From: Apostichopus japonicus
Taxonomy: Eukaryota > Echinodermata > Holothuroidea > Aspidochirotida > Stichopodidae
Direction of reading: 5' to 3'
NCBI RefSeq assembly: GCF_037975245.1
Contig: NC_092563.1
Location: 13,440,001-13,504,000 of the forward strand
Length of the DNA stretch: 64,000 nucleotides
Shown here in pieces: positions 43,696 to 60,095 of the stretch. The position numbers and the translations under genes were made by a program. The first letter of the stretch is position 1. Each line of letters starts with the position of its first letter. The notes under the pieces were generated by a model. It had not been told where the DNA came from, searched no databases, and saw only the letters and a program-made list of their open reading frames with translations.

Positions 43696-45300
43696 AGGCA
43701 GCAGCTTTCAACATTCTCATTTTCAGCCACGTCACAGAAATTGCACCTCTCGGTGGGTGATTCGCTTGTGTTGCTGATAGGATGTCTGCTGCAACAGAAA
43801 GGGAAGTTTCTTTTTGGAGGGAACCACATCATAAAAACTGGGCCGACAGCATATATCCAGAGCTGTTAGTGGGGACCATGAAACATTGCATCACCTAATA
43901 ATGGACTTTCTCAGTATTGGTCTCTTACCTCAAACAACGATAGTTTTGATGAAACGATTAGGCAACCATGCATTGCCTTTTCTCCCGGCAAAACAACAGA
44001 CTTTTCGAGGGGCATGGTGGGAAAGTTAAACACTGTGCATTGCTAACCTTTTTGCTTTCCATCTATCAAGTTATGGTCTGACAATAGCCGTGCTTGGAAC
44101 AGCTGTCACCGTGTGATTCTCAAGTAAAATTAATAACATAATAATTAGTAATTAACTAAAACACTGTCAGCAAATTCACTGTATCATGTAGAGTGTACAA
44201 GTGTTTAGCGATTTGGAATCTGGAAATCTAACTTGTTCTGGAGCTCTGCGTAGCTACGGTTTCATGTGTGTATATGTGCATATGTGTTTATGTACTCATA
44301 TGTTTATGTGGACATGTGTATATATGTATATGTGTTTATGCGGACATGTGTATATGTGCCCATGTGTATATGTGCACATATATGTGGGTCAGGATCATCA
44401 AACATATGCCTGTCTGGACTTCTAACAGAGACAGTACAAAGAAACAAACAGATCATGGTAAGGTGTCTGGAGCTTGAAAAGGTACCCATACTGTCATTAC
44501 AAGATGACATTTACATAAAGGCGTTTTGTAAGTTATCTGCAGCCTCTCATTTTATGCCTTTTATAACACAATTGTACAGTCAGACATATGTTGTTAGGAT
44601 GCTAGGTTTTCAGTATGTCTGTTTGTTTCAATATGAATGGGTTTACAGAATTCTGGTGCCATTGATAAGCACAGATGTTATCATAAATGTAACACATGCT
44701 TGACAAGCTGTGAAAAATGTTTTATTTCTTTTCCATAATTTTAGTTTTAGTTTAAAGCTTCAAATTGTGTCTGTTATGTCTCATTTTGGTGGTAATGTTG
44801 TCCATTGTTGATTTGAAAATCTAGCATCTGAAAATAGGAATTTTATTAAAACTTTATTCCACCAACATCACACAAGACAATGACAAAACTTTAAAGGTAC
44901 AGTGAAATATTACCTCGAATTTGTGGGACACAAAAGTTTCTGTTTTTTTTATTAAGTGGTTAATGACCAGACAATGAAGAACAACCACAACAGACCTCTT
45001 AAATTGAGGAGTATTCAGTTATATTTGAATATTACATCACTCAGTTTGATGAAAGATGCAGTAATTTTGCTGATATTTCCAAGCACATGGTTAAGTGACA
45101 TGTGAGGATGCTTAATTAATAATTAAAAAGAAAAGAGCTTAAAGAGATGTTTGACCAGTTGTAAAGTGGATGCAGAAATGGCATTTAAAAATTTCAATAT
45201 GAATGATGAGCTGGATGGGAGGGGAATGAACCTCTGAGTTTTGGTACAACTTTTTTTTTACCAAATTGGAGGTGCTCTTTTTTTGTGGCTTTCAATAAAA
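43696..45300 (+). promoter_or_regulatory. CPSF1: CPSF1 3'UTR and candidate poly(A) signals
   Basis: No canonical AATAAA follows closely. Candidates are ATTAAA at 44845-44850 and AATAAA at 45294-45299, with another AATAAA near 46255. The end of the transcript cannot be fixed from sequence. The stretch has no supported gene; the 145-codon frame at 44266-44703 starts inside a simple repeat. Confidence 0.35.
44264..44388. repeat. Alternating purine-pyrimidine TATGTG repeat
   Basis: About 125 bases of TATGTGTATATGTGCATATG-type sequence, with a repeating GGACATGTGTATATATG phrase. Such tracts can adopt non-B DNA; it lies just past the CPSF1 stop codon. Confidence 0.85.
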
Positions 45301-45641
45301 AGTACCATTTTTCCACATTTTGTTGTGAAAATGTGCCCTCATTGTTGAGAAATTAAAAAAAAGTTTAATTAGTAAGTGCTCGTTCGAGGCTTGAGTTAAC
45401 CAAAAAAGGTAGCTAAAATAGTGATTAAAATAGCATTGTTTTGTTGAAAAAGCAAATATGGAAAATGTAGTAGAGGATGCACTGAGCATGCATTTAGTCC
45501 ACATGTTTTGAGGGGCTGTTGTGTTTAGCCCCCTTAAAATCACAACGCACAGGTCCCACTTTCAAAGTTTGTGCCCCAACCCGCACCCATCCAGAGTGAA
45601 CCCTTTCTCATTGCCTGTGATGACAAAACAGATGTGGTTCT

Positions 45642-45904
45642 TTAAAGGGAAATCTTTAACCACCAAAGTCTGTTTGAAAATATTTGTATTTGTTGGATAA
45701 ACAGGGCAGGAATGCAGAGAAGTACATATAACCCAAAATTACTCTATAAATCCCTTCCCTGCCCACATTTCCAAGTTGAATGAATGAGATGAGATACATA
45801 TTTACATGGTATGTAAGTTACTTTGGCTTAAACTTTCGACCCCTCCTCTCGCCCCCCCTTCCCAAGGAAAATGAGTTTGCTGTATATAGATAACTTCCCT
45901 TTAA
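45642..45904. mobile_element. Possible small TTAA-flanked MITE
   Basis: TTAAAGGGAA at 45642 faces TTCCCTTTAA ending at 45904. Termini are the same type (TTAA-AGG) as two better supported elements in this window, but the inverted repeat is only about 10-11 bases and could be chance. Confidence 0.35.
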
Positions 45905-45906
45905 AA

Positions 45907-45980
45907 CCAGGATAGTTCAGTTGTTAGAGCTCATGACTTGTAATTCTTGGTAACTGGTTTGAATCACATTCTAGCCAACC
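45907..45980 (+). repeat. tRNA-like sequence (SINE head or tRNA pseudogene)
   Basis: GGATAGTTCAGTTGTTAGAGC resembles an A box with D arm, and GGTTTGAATCA about 35 bases later resembles a B box. Acceptor pairing is poor and there is no clean anticodon stem, so this is not a functional tRNA. Probably the head of a degraded tRNA-derived SINE running to about 46130. Confidence 0.5.
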
Positions 45981-46134
45981 ATCTCTTAGCTCGCTAAACG
46001 TTGATATATGGTAGTAACTTACAGGAGATGTGTCTCACATCCACTGTCATGATTTTGGTTCCCCCTCCTGGTAGTCTTTCCTTTATTGGTTACAATGATG
46101 GCTGTACCACTAATACGGCATAGTTTTGCAGGTG

Positions 46135-47430
46135 GAGGGTGGCTTGCCATCTTTCTCCTGCTTACATGTCGTAGTTTTTGCTCTAGAGTACTTTGACACT
46201 ATTTCCGCGAGTGTTTCTGTCAATGTAAATTGCTCCGTTAACAGAAAAACAGAAAATAAAATGAAATAGTGAGAAACCGAACCTGCTTTGTTTCATTGTT
46301 GAATTTGCTGCCTGTATTATGTTTTGTGGCATGGTTAGTATGTGTGCTGGCGTAACCAGGGAGATAGATTGCTACAAGATTGCTTCAGTGTTCCAACTAG
46401 CCGCGCTGGGGCCTTGAATCGTACTCCCGGAAGTGAATTACATCAGGTGGTCTGCGATGCCATCATGGCAGCTGTTCTTCATAACCTTTATTTTTTTTTT
46501 CTGTTAAAATCTCGTCCATTTATCCTCAAAATGTGAAACATTTGGAATGTTCGCTTAGCTGCAAGTGTTCTCTGTAATTACAATTTTGTCAATATGTTGG
46601 TTAAATTATTTAAATATTCAAAACAACTTACGTATTCAATTGAATAGCCATGATGACATCATTCACTTTGCTTTTGCTAATTTGTTTTGCGCGTGTTTGG
46701 GTGGGGAAGGGGTGCGGGTTGGGCAACACATTTCACCCTGCCCCCTCCCACCCACTGGTAGATCCTTCCTTAAGCCGAAGGTCATTTACTAACGATCAAT
46801 TACATCTGTGAAATTACATTAAAACACACAAGACACGAAAGACTGCTCATATATGCTAGAAATTGGAGTTAGCTCCAATGAAAGAATTTTGTGGGCATTA
46901 TGAGCCTCGGTTCGAAGGTTGCCAGAGTAGAGTTCGCTGTATTGGGACACACGCACTTCACACACACAAACAATCTTGGTCGAAAACAAACAAGAAGTTT
47001 CATTAATTTACGTGAATTGCATGCTAACGTTTTCTTCTTAATAAAAGAACATTTGGAAATTTTGTCTCCCAACTTTTCAACAGAAATTTATCTAAACATA
47101 TTAATGTTCATAATCGGTCAGTTGAATTAGAATGCAAATCCAACATATCATGTTTGGTACCGTGCCCACTTTTGCCTACATTTTTATGCTGCCACGAGAG
47201 TGTAGAATATCAGGTGTATCTTGAAAGCCTACTAGCAATACCGACAATTGCTTGATATGAAGTGTTTTATACGAAAGCCGCGCAAAGATATTAATTGTTG
47301 ATATCATTAATTATTTGCTGATATCACCAAATATTTGATGATATCATCAAATATCGAATAAAAAGTAAAACGGCTTGCCATACGCCTGGGCATCAGATAT
47401 GACGGAATTGATTCCATAGGGAGGGGGGGG
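46135..47430. other. Intergenic, no gene seen
   Basis: No supported gene. A stretch at about 46540-46690 (GTTCGCTTAGCTGCAAGTGT, then GATGACATCATTCACTT) shares segments with the repeat family near 59400 and 43390. A TGATATCA-rich stretch at about 47299-47355 repeats ATTTGATGATATCA. Confidence 0.45.
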
Positions 47431-47598
47431 GGGAATGCAGTGGCGTCACCAGACTTTTCAGTCTGGGGGGCACAGGGGGGCACCAGCATTTGATGGGGCA
47501 CTTAGTTGGATACGGATCGCCGTCCTGGGGGAGGGGTCTAAGGAGAGGGGGTGCCCCCTCCCCTTTTGAAAATTTTCGCATACGGAGGATGGGCTAGA

Positions 47599-49400
47599 CA
47601 GGGGCGTATCCAGGATTTTCTAACCCGGGGGGCGCGAATTACTATCTAAGCGGAGCGCCACCATCGGTTGGCGCGCAGCGTACAAGAAAATTTCTGGTTT
47701 TGATACCCTCCAGATCACCGGAAACGGCACTTCTCGGGCTTGAAAATGACCAACCAGATATACACTTTTGCCCGAGAACCAAGTATTTCCCAATAGTTTG
47801 TTTTCCATCCATAACCTTTTTGAAGATTTTCACCAGTCACACATCATGTTCGACCTCATCGCATGTCCTGTGAATCATTGCTTTTGTAGGTGATTCTACG
47901 TCGCCGCCCACAATGCCCGACAGCCCCACTTTTCAAGGTTTTCAGCCCATTATTTGTTCAGAATTTGAAAATTCACATTTCTCGTGAATAAACTCACTTC
48001 AAAACATACCCATAATGTTGCAAAAATGTCATCTATGGACAACCAATATAGAAAAACCTCCTCCAACCCCTAACAGACCGGTCAAAATTACACAAGTAGA
48101 GGGAAGTATGATGAAGAATGTTGGTCAGGGAATATTCGAAAATTCAGACACAGTTAATTTATTGGTGTACAATATTAATCCCTCTTGTAACGGCTATTAT
48201 AAACTTGGTTTAAGGAAATGAAAAAAAAAACACAGATATTTTCGGAACCGAACACTACACACATAGGCGTAGGAGGCGGGGGGAGGGGGGGGGGGCAAAT
48301 AATTAAAATAAAGTTCTAAGCCATTCGCCATTACTAATGTAAAAGAGAATTTGACATAATTGTACCTCCATGCTTTATCTCAATCTACATAAGACATTTC
48401 GTTGTTTACATCAGCATCCCGCGGTTTATTGCGTTATTTCCACGGACCGTACGGTACACGTTTGCATGCGATGTAATAACCGATGCTTGCTTATATGATA
48501 TTGACATCAACACGTTGAACGCGCGCGGAGCGCGTGAAAAATTTAGGTTTTATATTTCGGGCAAGTCGTTACAGCCCCCCAAATCAATGATTGGGTTCCT
48601 ATGACTACACACATCGACAGTTTTGAGGCAGTTCATCTTGGAACCGCCATTTACACTGATATCATGTGACATCTGCTGTTTGCTTTACAAACTCGAACAG
48701 GCGCGTAGCGAATAATTTGCCAAGGGAGGGGCGAAGTCTGTAGGCAAACTATCTAAGCATATTGCGCCACCTTGGGTTGGCGCGAAGCGTACAACAAAAT
48801 TTTGGCCGAAAATGCCTCCCAGATCGCTGGAAATGACACATCCCAAGCCTTGCCAGTTGCATCTAAGCATTTTCTATTTTGAAATTACTAGCGATATCAT
48901 AAAAAAAAAATATGCTCGGGGGGGGGGGGGGCTGTCGCTCCCTTCCCGAAATGCGTCATGTTCCCCGACGACTCGGTCGAGTTCGAGACCATCCACATTT
49001 AGTGGTTTCATAGCACAATTTATTGTTTAAGGCGTTCATACACACACACGCGTTTTGATAGACCAAACATAGTATATATATATAGATACATTAGTGAGAG
49101 AAGAAAAATGGAAACGTCAAAAATGAAGTTGTCGGTGTAAGGGGTAGGGTGAGGCGCAAGCCCCTTCCGAAATCCTCGATCCGTCACTGGCTACCCGGCC
49201 ATGTGTATATAGGGATCAGCGCTGTAATGATGTCACTGTTCCTCTTTCTCTTCCCTTTCTCTCTCTCCTTCTTCTTTTTCTTTTCCCTTCCTTCCTCTCC
49301 CTCCTCTTTTTCCCCCTCTTTTTTCTTCTCTTTTTTTCCTCTCCTCTTTTTCTTACCCGGGGGCGCGCGCGCCCCCAACTTCCCCCTGGATACGCGCCTG
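47599..49400. mobile_element. Inner hAT-like element nested in the composite
   Basis: Left end CAGGGGCGTATCCAGG; right end reverse complement CAGGCGCGTATCCAGG. Both are flanked by CTAGA (47594-47598 and 49401-49405), a 5-bp direct repeat rather than the usual 8. Inside, a segment at 47640-47760 (ACTATCTAAGCGGAGCGCCA) recurs diverged at 48747-48850, where another end-like CAGGCGCGTAGCG starts at 48698. Confidence 0.7.
49237..49362. repeat. Polypyrimidine (CT-rich) tract inside the hAT composite
   Basis: About 125 bases almost purely C and T on the + strand. Open frames across it on either strand (Phe/Ser-rich or Lys/Glu/Arg-rich) are products of composition. Confidence 0.85.
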
Positions 49401-50064
49401 CTAGATGCAAAATGGTGCCACATTTGATGCTAACTTCGATCTGAAGATATCTCCAGAAATTGCTATTTTTAGGTAATGATTTTAACAACGCGCAGAATTT
49501 TGCAGAGGATATGAACCACCTGCTGTCGATATTATGCCTAACTCTATCAATAGAACCTACATTTGTTGAATTAATGTGTGCATGACCCCCTACTCCTTTC
49601 TTGTCCTCGTTTTCTCCCATTATCTATTAAGATGTAACAGGTTCCAGCATCGTTATTGGCTCCTACCAGGGATCTCACCATGCAATCCAAAGTTTGATCA
49701 CACATCGAGTATGGCGGCGAAGCGAAGCGGACGTGTATAGCCGCTGGTATGGCGTGAGCACTGACACATTCAATGTAAATATCGACACCTGATGTGATGG
49801 CGCGGGTTACGACTTCGATACCCGACGGTCAAGGATAAACTTTTTCATTTTTTCGCAGCTCATTTGAAGAAAATACGAATTACTGTGCTTCTTTGTCCTT
49901 ATGAAAAACCAACTCAAGTGATGGGAGTTGAATATAACAAAATATATATATATTTTTTTACCAACCCAAATCTCAGATGGGGGGGGGGGGGGGCACTCGG
50001 GGGGGCACTAGGTTTTCCAGGGGGGGGGGCACGTGCCCCCTGGCCCCCCTTGGCGACGCCACTG

Positions 50065-50626
50065 GGGGAATGGTAGTGGTAAACGGAACTTTGATTTGAG
50101 GTGGAAACCACAAAATCACCTTAAACGCACCGACAAAATCCATTCCCTGTGTATCATGTACCACAATTTCCAGTATTTGAATGGTTGCAATAAAACGACA
50201 CTTTTTAGTTAGGATACTATTCTAGTTATGTTTGCAACAAGAAAGGTCCGTTCTAATAAGGCCTAAAGCTTTCTTAATTTCTCAATAAAAGGACTTTGTG
50301 AATAGCCAAAAACAGCGATGTTGCCTTGAAAAAATGTATTCAATTAATTAGTCATTTAACATAGACAGCAATTACTATACTTTGTGATCAAACGAATTCC
50401 ACATGATATTTATTCCTTCCCAGTAAAGTGATTTTTTCCTTTTCAATCTTAACTCCTTTATGTATTGAAGGAATCAATAATAACTGCCAAGCGAAAACGT
50501 TTGTCTATGATATCTGTCAAGAATCACACTTTCTCTGCTTAGTATATATTACGAAAAGAGGAGCATTGCTTTCTGCTGTCATCCGTCGAACGTTAAATTT
50601 AAATTGCTTTCGATTTCTAAGTGTAG
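50065..50626. other. Intergenic, no gene seen
   Basis: About 560 bases of AT-rich sequence right of the hAT composite. No gene, repeat or regulatory signal recognised. Confidence 0.4.
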
Positions 50627-51010
50627 TCCGATAGCTCAGTGGTTTTAGCGGAGGACTGCGAAGCGGACATCTAGAGCATTATGACCTTATTATTTTATAT
50701 TCTATATTTTGACCTTCCCATATTTCTGGAGTTTTCTAACTGACGTTGTTGGTTAGCGCGACGGTGTAAGCGAAAGACCTTGCAATGCTAATTGTGTATA
50801 TCATGATAGGTTTCGAGGCATGTCACGTGTTCATAACGCTCCGGCTGTGGTTTGTTGTTTTCTTGTGGCCTGGATGATCTCGTGCCATGTCACCCTTGGT
50901 GTTGCACAAGAACCCTGGATGATGCCAGGAGGGTAGGTCAGAGTTCGACTGGAAGCGTTCTAGGTGGTGTTCGTGAATCCGTGCCCATGACCAGAGGGTC
51001 TAGCCACCCT
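50627..51010 (+). repeat. GC-richer block with tRNA-like head, unidentified
   Basis: GATAGCTCAGTGGTTTTAGC at about 50630 resembles a tRNA D arm/A box. The following 350 bases are distinctly richer in G and C than the flanks and contain GGTCAGAGTTCGACTGG near 50935, a weak B-box-like stretch too far away for a tRNA. Possibly a composite SINE; no second copy is seen in this window. Confidence 0.4.
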
Positions 51011-52025
51011 TAACGACCTGCATGTGTAATATATAAAATGGAACTTTCACTTACATAAATAAATAATTTATTTTATAATTTAGCAAAGCTTACGAATAAC
51101 ATTAACAACTGAAAAGCCCAAATGATTCAATGAATGGAATTCCATGATGTTTAGTGAGAGTATGAAAAATGGACAGTGATCATTAGACATGTTTAAGCTG
51201 TTTAAAGAATACTATATCTCGATGTAAGGGCACTTGGGTTGAGAGTAGATCAAGGTGCTTGGTTTTCTTTCTCGGGTTAGTTTCCTTAAAAAGTTTTCTT
51301 TACGAACAATGGAGGGCTGTAATACCATGAATCTTGTCCTGTGGGTTGGGCCATTTTGTCTCGTTAATAAAGAACCCCTGTAAAGGCGTCTTTCATCTTT
51401 ATTAACCAAACTAAACCTAATCATGTGTATGGTAGGCATATATACCCTTTAGAAGGGACTCGTACTATTTTTGCTCGTACTTATGGTTGTGTACTCGCTC
51501 TGAATAACGTCACCATGGTAATTGAGCTGAAAAATATTGGGTTTTTTCCCTTTATAATAGTTCAATAATTACCTTAAGAAGAAAATATTTTCTACGACAA
51601 AATTTTCCATACCAATAATATTCTAAATGCTGAGAACATTGATAGCTATAAGCAAACATTCCAAATGTACCTTATCATGAGTTAGTCTACAAGAAGAATA
51701 TATTAGGGACAGTTTAAGTTTTTCGAAGAACGCCCTGCTATGATGATATCATATTTCAACCTACTGTGATCCAATTCATGTCCTGCACTAATGGAGGGCA
51801 TTGCCAGTCAAAATAGCTAGTTTACATTCAATAAAGGGTGTCTCGAGTTACGTGTGCAATGGTTTTTTTTATTTATTTTTATCTTGAAGTTGTAGCTACC
51901 TGTCCATAAACTTTTAACTGTTACATTATCTGTAGCCAACGGATATCCATGCAATGATGGGATGTCGGGCAAAAACGCCTAGCTGGATACACGGCTGTTT
52001 GAAATCTAGAACGAATTCATGAAAC
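51011..52025. other. Intergenic, no gene seen
   Basis: About 1 kb of AT-rich DNA. No open frame with recognisable domains and no repeat copy found elsewhere in the window. Confidence 0.4.
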
Positions 52026-52603
52026 TTAAAGGATTGGTCCAGGTGTCTGGCATGTCTATCTTGTATGAAAGAGCTCAAAAAGGCAAACAGAACAGTGAAG
52101 AAACTACCATGATAGCATGCTCTGTTTAGGAGATATCACGCTTTGAAGATATAAACATTTCTTTGAAAATGACTGGTGTAGAAAGACTAACTGTGAGGGT
52201 GTGATGTCATATCCTCACTTTCTTAACATGTGTGAATATATTTCAATAAAAATTAATTACATTTTTTCACAAATCTAAAAAAGTATAATCAAAAATTTTT
52301 CAGATGTTAAATCTCTGATACTTCCCTTGACAAATATGACATGCACATGACATATCTTTTAGTTGTAAGTCATAAAATCTCACAAAACATTTTAATAAAA
52401 TAACAAAGACTTTTCAGAAATGTGAGGATGTGACATCACAGCTAGTCTGATTTCAGCAGTTTCTACATAATCAGATAGAACTTTAATCTTGAACATCTCC
52501 ATAATGGAATAAGATATTTGAACAGTTTCTTCATCACTGTGTTTCTTTTATTTTCTTCTTTCATATAAGATAAACATGTGTGACACCTGTACTAATCCTT
52601 TAA
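52026..52603. mobile_element. TTAA-flanked inverted-repeat element (578 bp)
   Basis: Begins TTAA-AGGATTGGTCCAGGTG and ends CACCTGTACTAATCCT-TTAA. The inverted similarity continues inward: GAAAGAGCTCA/GAAAGAAGAAA, AGTGAAGAAAC/GATGAAGAAAC and GTGATGTCATATCCTCAC/GTGATGTCACATCCTCAC. Arms therefore cover about 200 bases each. No open frame. Termini are of the same TTAA-AGG type as the MITE at 36261, though the interiors do not match. Confidence 0.88.
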
Positions 52604-54840
52604 TGTTTTTGCATCAAGTGGTTGGTGTTTATTCAGTTTTGAGTCATAATTACAAACCTTTATAAAATTCCTTCTTAATCCTGGCTCATTTAAAGCTTGC
52701 AATATGCAGAAAATGCTTTTTTGTATTACAATATCTGTAGTGGAATTGCTTGGCATATTTTGTATTACAACGCTTATGTTGACTGAAAGGTAAGATATTT
52801 TGGATCTCAAATTTTCTAGTTTTATGATCTTTTATTGTAATTATTGATGCAAATATACAAAATTATTCTACTTCAACAGAATATACGTATACGTGATTAC
52901 CCTCGAAATCAAAATCATGGCATTTTCCCTGTTGTTTTTTCTTTTCTCCTAACAAAACATCGATGATAAACGTCGAAAGTTGTATTCGTGCCCTTGCACT
53001 TCCGTCATCATAATTACATTTCTCCTGCTCAGAATAAATTTACTTTGAATTGAGATTATAATAATAAGGCTGCACGGAACCCCAACAGATTTAACGAAAC
53101 AAACAAATTTCATCCTCACTTGTCCCTGTGGTGTTACCCAGAAATGTTTCTCAAGTTACAAAAAGAAAGATATCGTCCACAAAATTAGGTCTCAGTGGCA
53201 CGCTTTTAAAATATGAAGTTACGTTTGTTTTCACAACGTGAGCTTAAAGTAGTGGTTGAAGTCTCATTATTGAAAATGCAAAATAATATTTCAGAAAGGA
53301 ACACAGTCAAGTTATCACTTGTTCGATGCAGTGGTGGGATCAAGGAAGTGTAGGGGGGGGGGGGTAACAGGGGGATGGCATCGGCAGTCCGGGGATCTTT
53401 TACATTCAGTCGGCGAAGAATAATGCCACTACTATATATAGGTGTGTTCATAACATTTTCACAAAAAATATCAGAGATTATTTATTAGCAAAACCTTGCG
53501 TTAAGAACTTATCATAGACCTATAGTTTATAATCTAAATGTGCTTTAGAATCCATCAGTTGACATCAACATTTTGATATTTTTCTGGGCGATGATTCCGA
53601 TACCTAACACATGGGAATACGTGGGTTAAACCCACTTCTTCATTCAATTCTTTATTCGCCTCTGGCAAGTGTATAAGGTTCAGTCCCTACCTAAATCAGT
53701 CGTGTGAATGTTAGAATTGCCACCACCACCACCGCAACTTTGAAAAACCTATGAACGGTTACCTATACTGGTTTCATTTGTTTCTTACAATAAACAACAA
53801 ATATCATGTAAGGAGTCTCACGTGTTATGACAAAGATCGTTTATTTTCCTTTTATTTAGTAGGACTATAATATATTACTATTTCGGCATATAACTTGTGA
53901 ACAACAGTTGCTTAGAAGAACAGATGTAAGATGCGTGATATCTCTCATGGTTACGTGCACCTGTTACACGTCATCATTTATTATATTATTTACCCGATGA
54001 TCATGGAGATGTCACGTTAAGTGAATATCACGAGGCCCTAGGAAGGGATTAGATAAATCACATGATCTTGTTAAAGGCAGAGGTGTTTAAATCGTTGATA
54101 GTTTTTATATTGCTCTCTTCAAAACCAAACCTAGATCTTGCCTTTAGGCTAAGATCATGCAAGTAATCAATTACGTGTAAACAGTACAAAGTAGATTGCT
54201 GCTTACCAATAATAAACCTATCATCACGTATAGTATCGATTCCCTGTACAAGCCTGGACGCGTGACGCACACCCACCTGACCATCGTAACATCGTTATGA
54301 TCATACGGTCACAGTCTCGATGTAAGGGGACAGGGACTGGGAATGTGGGGTGGGGGGGGGGGGGTAGGGGAGGGTGGATCAAGTTGTTTGGTTTACGTGC
54401 CCTGTCTCTTTCATCATAGGCATACCTGGTATATACATCTTGGAAAACTCTCTGCACAAAATACTATATGTCACACAAAGGTAAACTTTGTAAAAATGTT
54501 CCACGAGAAGGAAATCCACTTTATCAGTTACACGGAAGTTAAAAAAAAAAAGAAAAAAAAAAGAAAAGAAAAGAAAGGTGTTTTTAATGTAATATGCAAC
54601 TTAGGCATTGTTCTTGTAGATCTAATAATAGCATTGTGTTTAAACTTAATGGTCTCCTTTAGTTGCAGCATTTGCTGATTTTCAAATCATTATTTGCACA
54701 GTAGTAGTTCGATGCAACTATACAACTACTTTAATTCTAAAATGTTTATACAACACTGGCACTCGGGTCGCCATTATATCGTCACCCCATGACAACCCAT
54801 GGAGAGGCAAGTTGAATTATGGGTTCGTTTCTCCAGAATG
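52604..54840. other. Region upstream of the lectin gene, no gene seen
   Basis: AT-rich intergenic DNA. A CAGTGGTGGGATCAAGG phrase with a 12-G run near 53330-53361 looks like another hAT-type terminus without a visible partner. G-runs near 54341-54363 and an A-rich tract at 54541-54578 are simple sequence. Distal regulatory elements of the lectin gene may be here but cannot be read by eye. Confidence 0.4.
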
Positions 54841-54841
54841 A

Positions 54842-54880
54842 TATAAAAGCGCACTTTTGATTATTTTGCTTTCACTCTTA
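54842..54880 (+). promoter_or_regulatory. Core promoter of the lectin gene (TATA and initiator)
   Basis: TATAAAAG at 54842-54849 is followed 32 bases later by TTCACTCTTA, which fits an initiator with +1 at about A54874. The start codon lies 76 bases downstream. The spacing is textbook for a TATA-driven metazoan gene, often a highly or inducibly expressed one. Confidence 0.75.
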
Positions 54881-54949
54881 CCAGTTAGGCATCAACAGGT
54901 GCTTGCAGAGGCCTACCCAAAGAGACGAGGCTTACGTAGAATTTCCACC

Positions 54950-60013
<5,064 letters not shown>

Positions 60014-60095
60014 AATCAACGATACTGGAGAGAGCAGTGTCTTAGTATCCTAAACTGCAGATGTGAGACAAAATAAATGACAGAAGGAAAGAATA
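60014..60095 (+). terminator. Lectin 3'UTR and poly(A) signal
   Basis: AATAAA at 60072-60077 lies 59 bases past the stop codon, giving a short 3'UTR with cleavage expected near 60090-60100. Confidence 0.8.

Larger units (their letters stand above)
47438..50064. mobile_element. hAT-like non-autonomous composite element with 8-bp TSD
   Basis: The left end CAGTGGCGTCACC and the right end (reverse complement CAGTGGCGTCGCC) are terminal inverted repeats of hAT type. They are flanked by a perfect 8-bp duplication, GGGGAATG, at 47430-47437 and 50065-50072, the duplication length typical of hAT. Subterminal regions are G-rich. No transposase frame is present, so it would be mobilised in trans. The interior is a mosaic holding at least two further hAT-like ends and an inner element candidate (47599-49400). 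Confidence 0.92.

Noticed and set aside
44266-44703. 145-codon open frame rich in Tyr, Val, Met and Cys
   Set aside because: It begins in the TATGTG simple repeat and has no recognisable domain; it lies in the likely CPSF1 3'UTR.
48698-49189. A third nested hAT element between CAGGCGCGTAGCG and GTCACTG
   Set aside because: The two ends do not match each other well and the flanks share no target duplication.
49149-49620. Lys/Glu/Arg-rich and Phe/Ser-rich frames on opposite strands
   Set aside because: Compositional product of the CT-rich tract inside the hAT-like composite.
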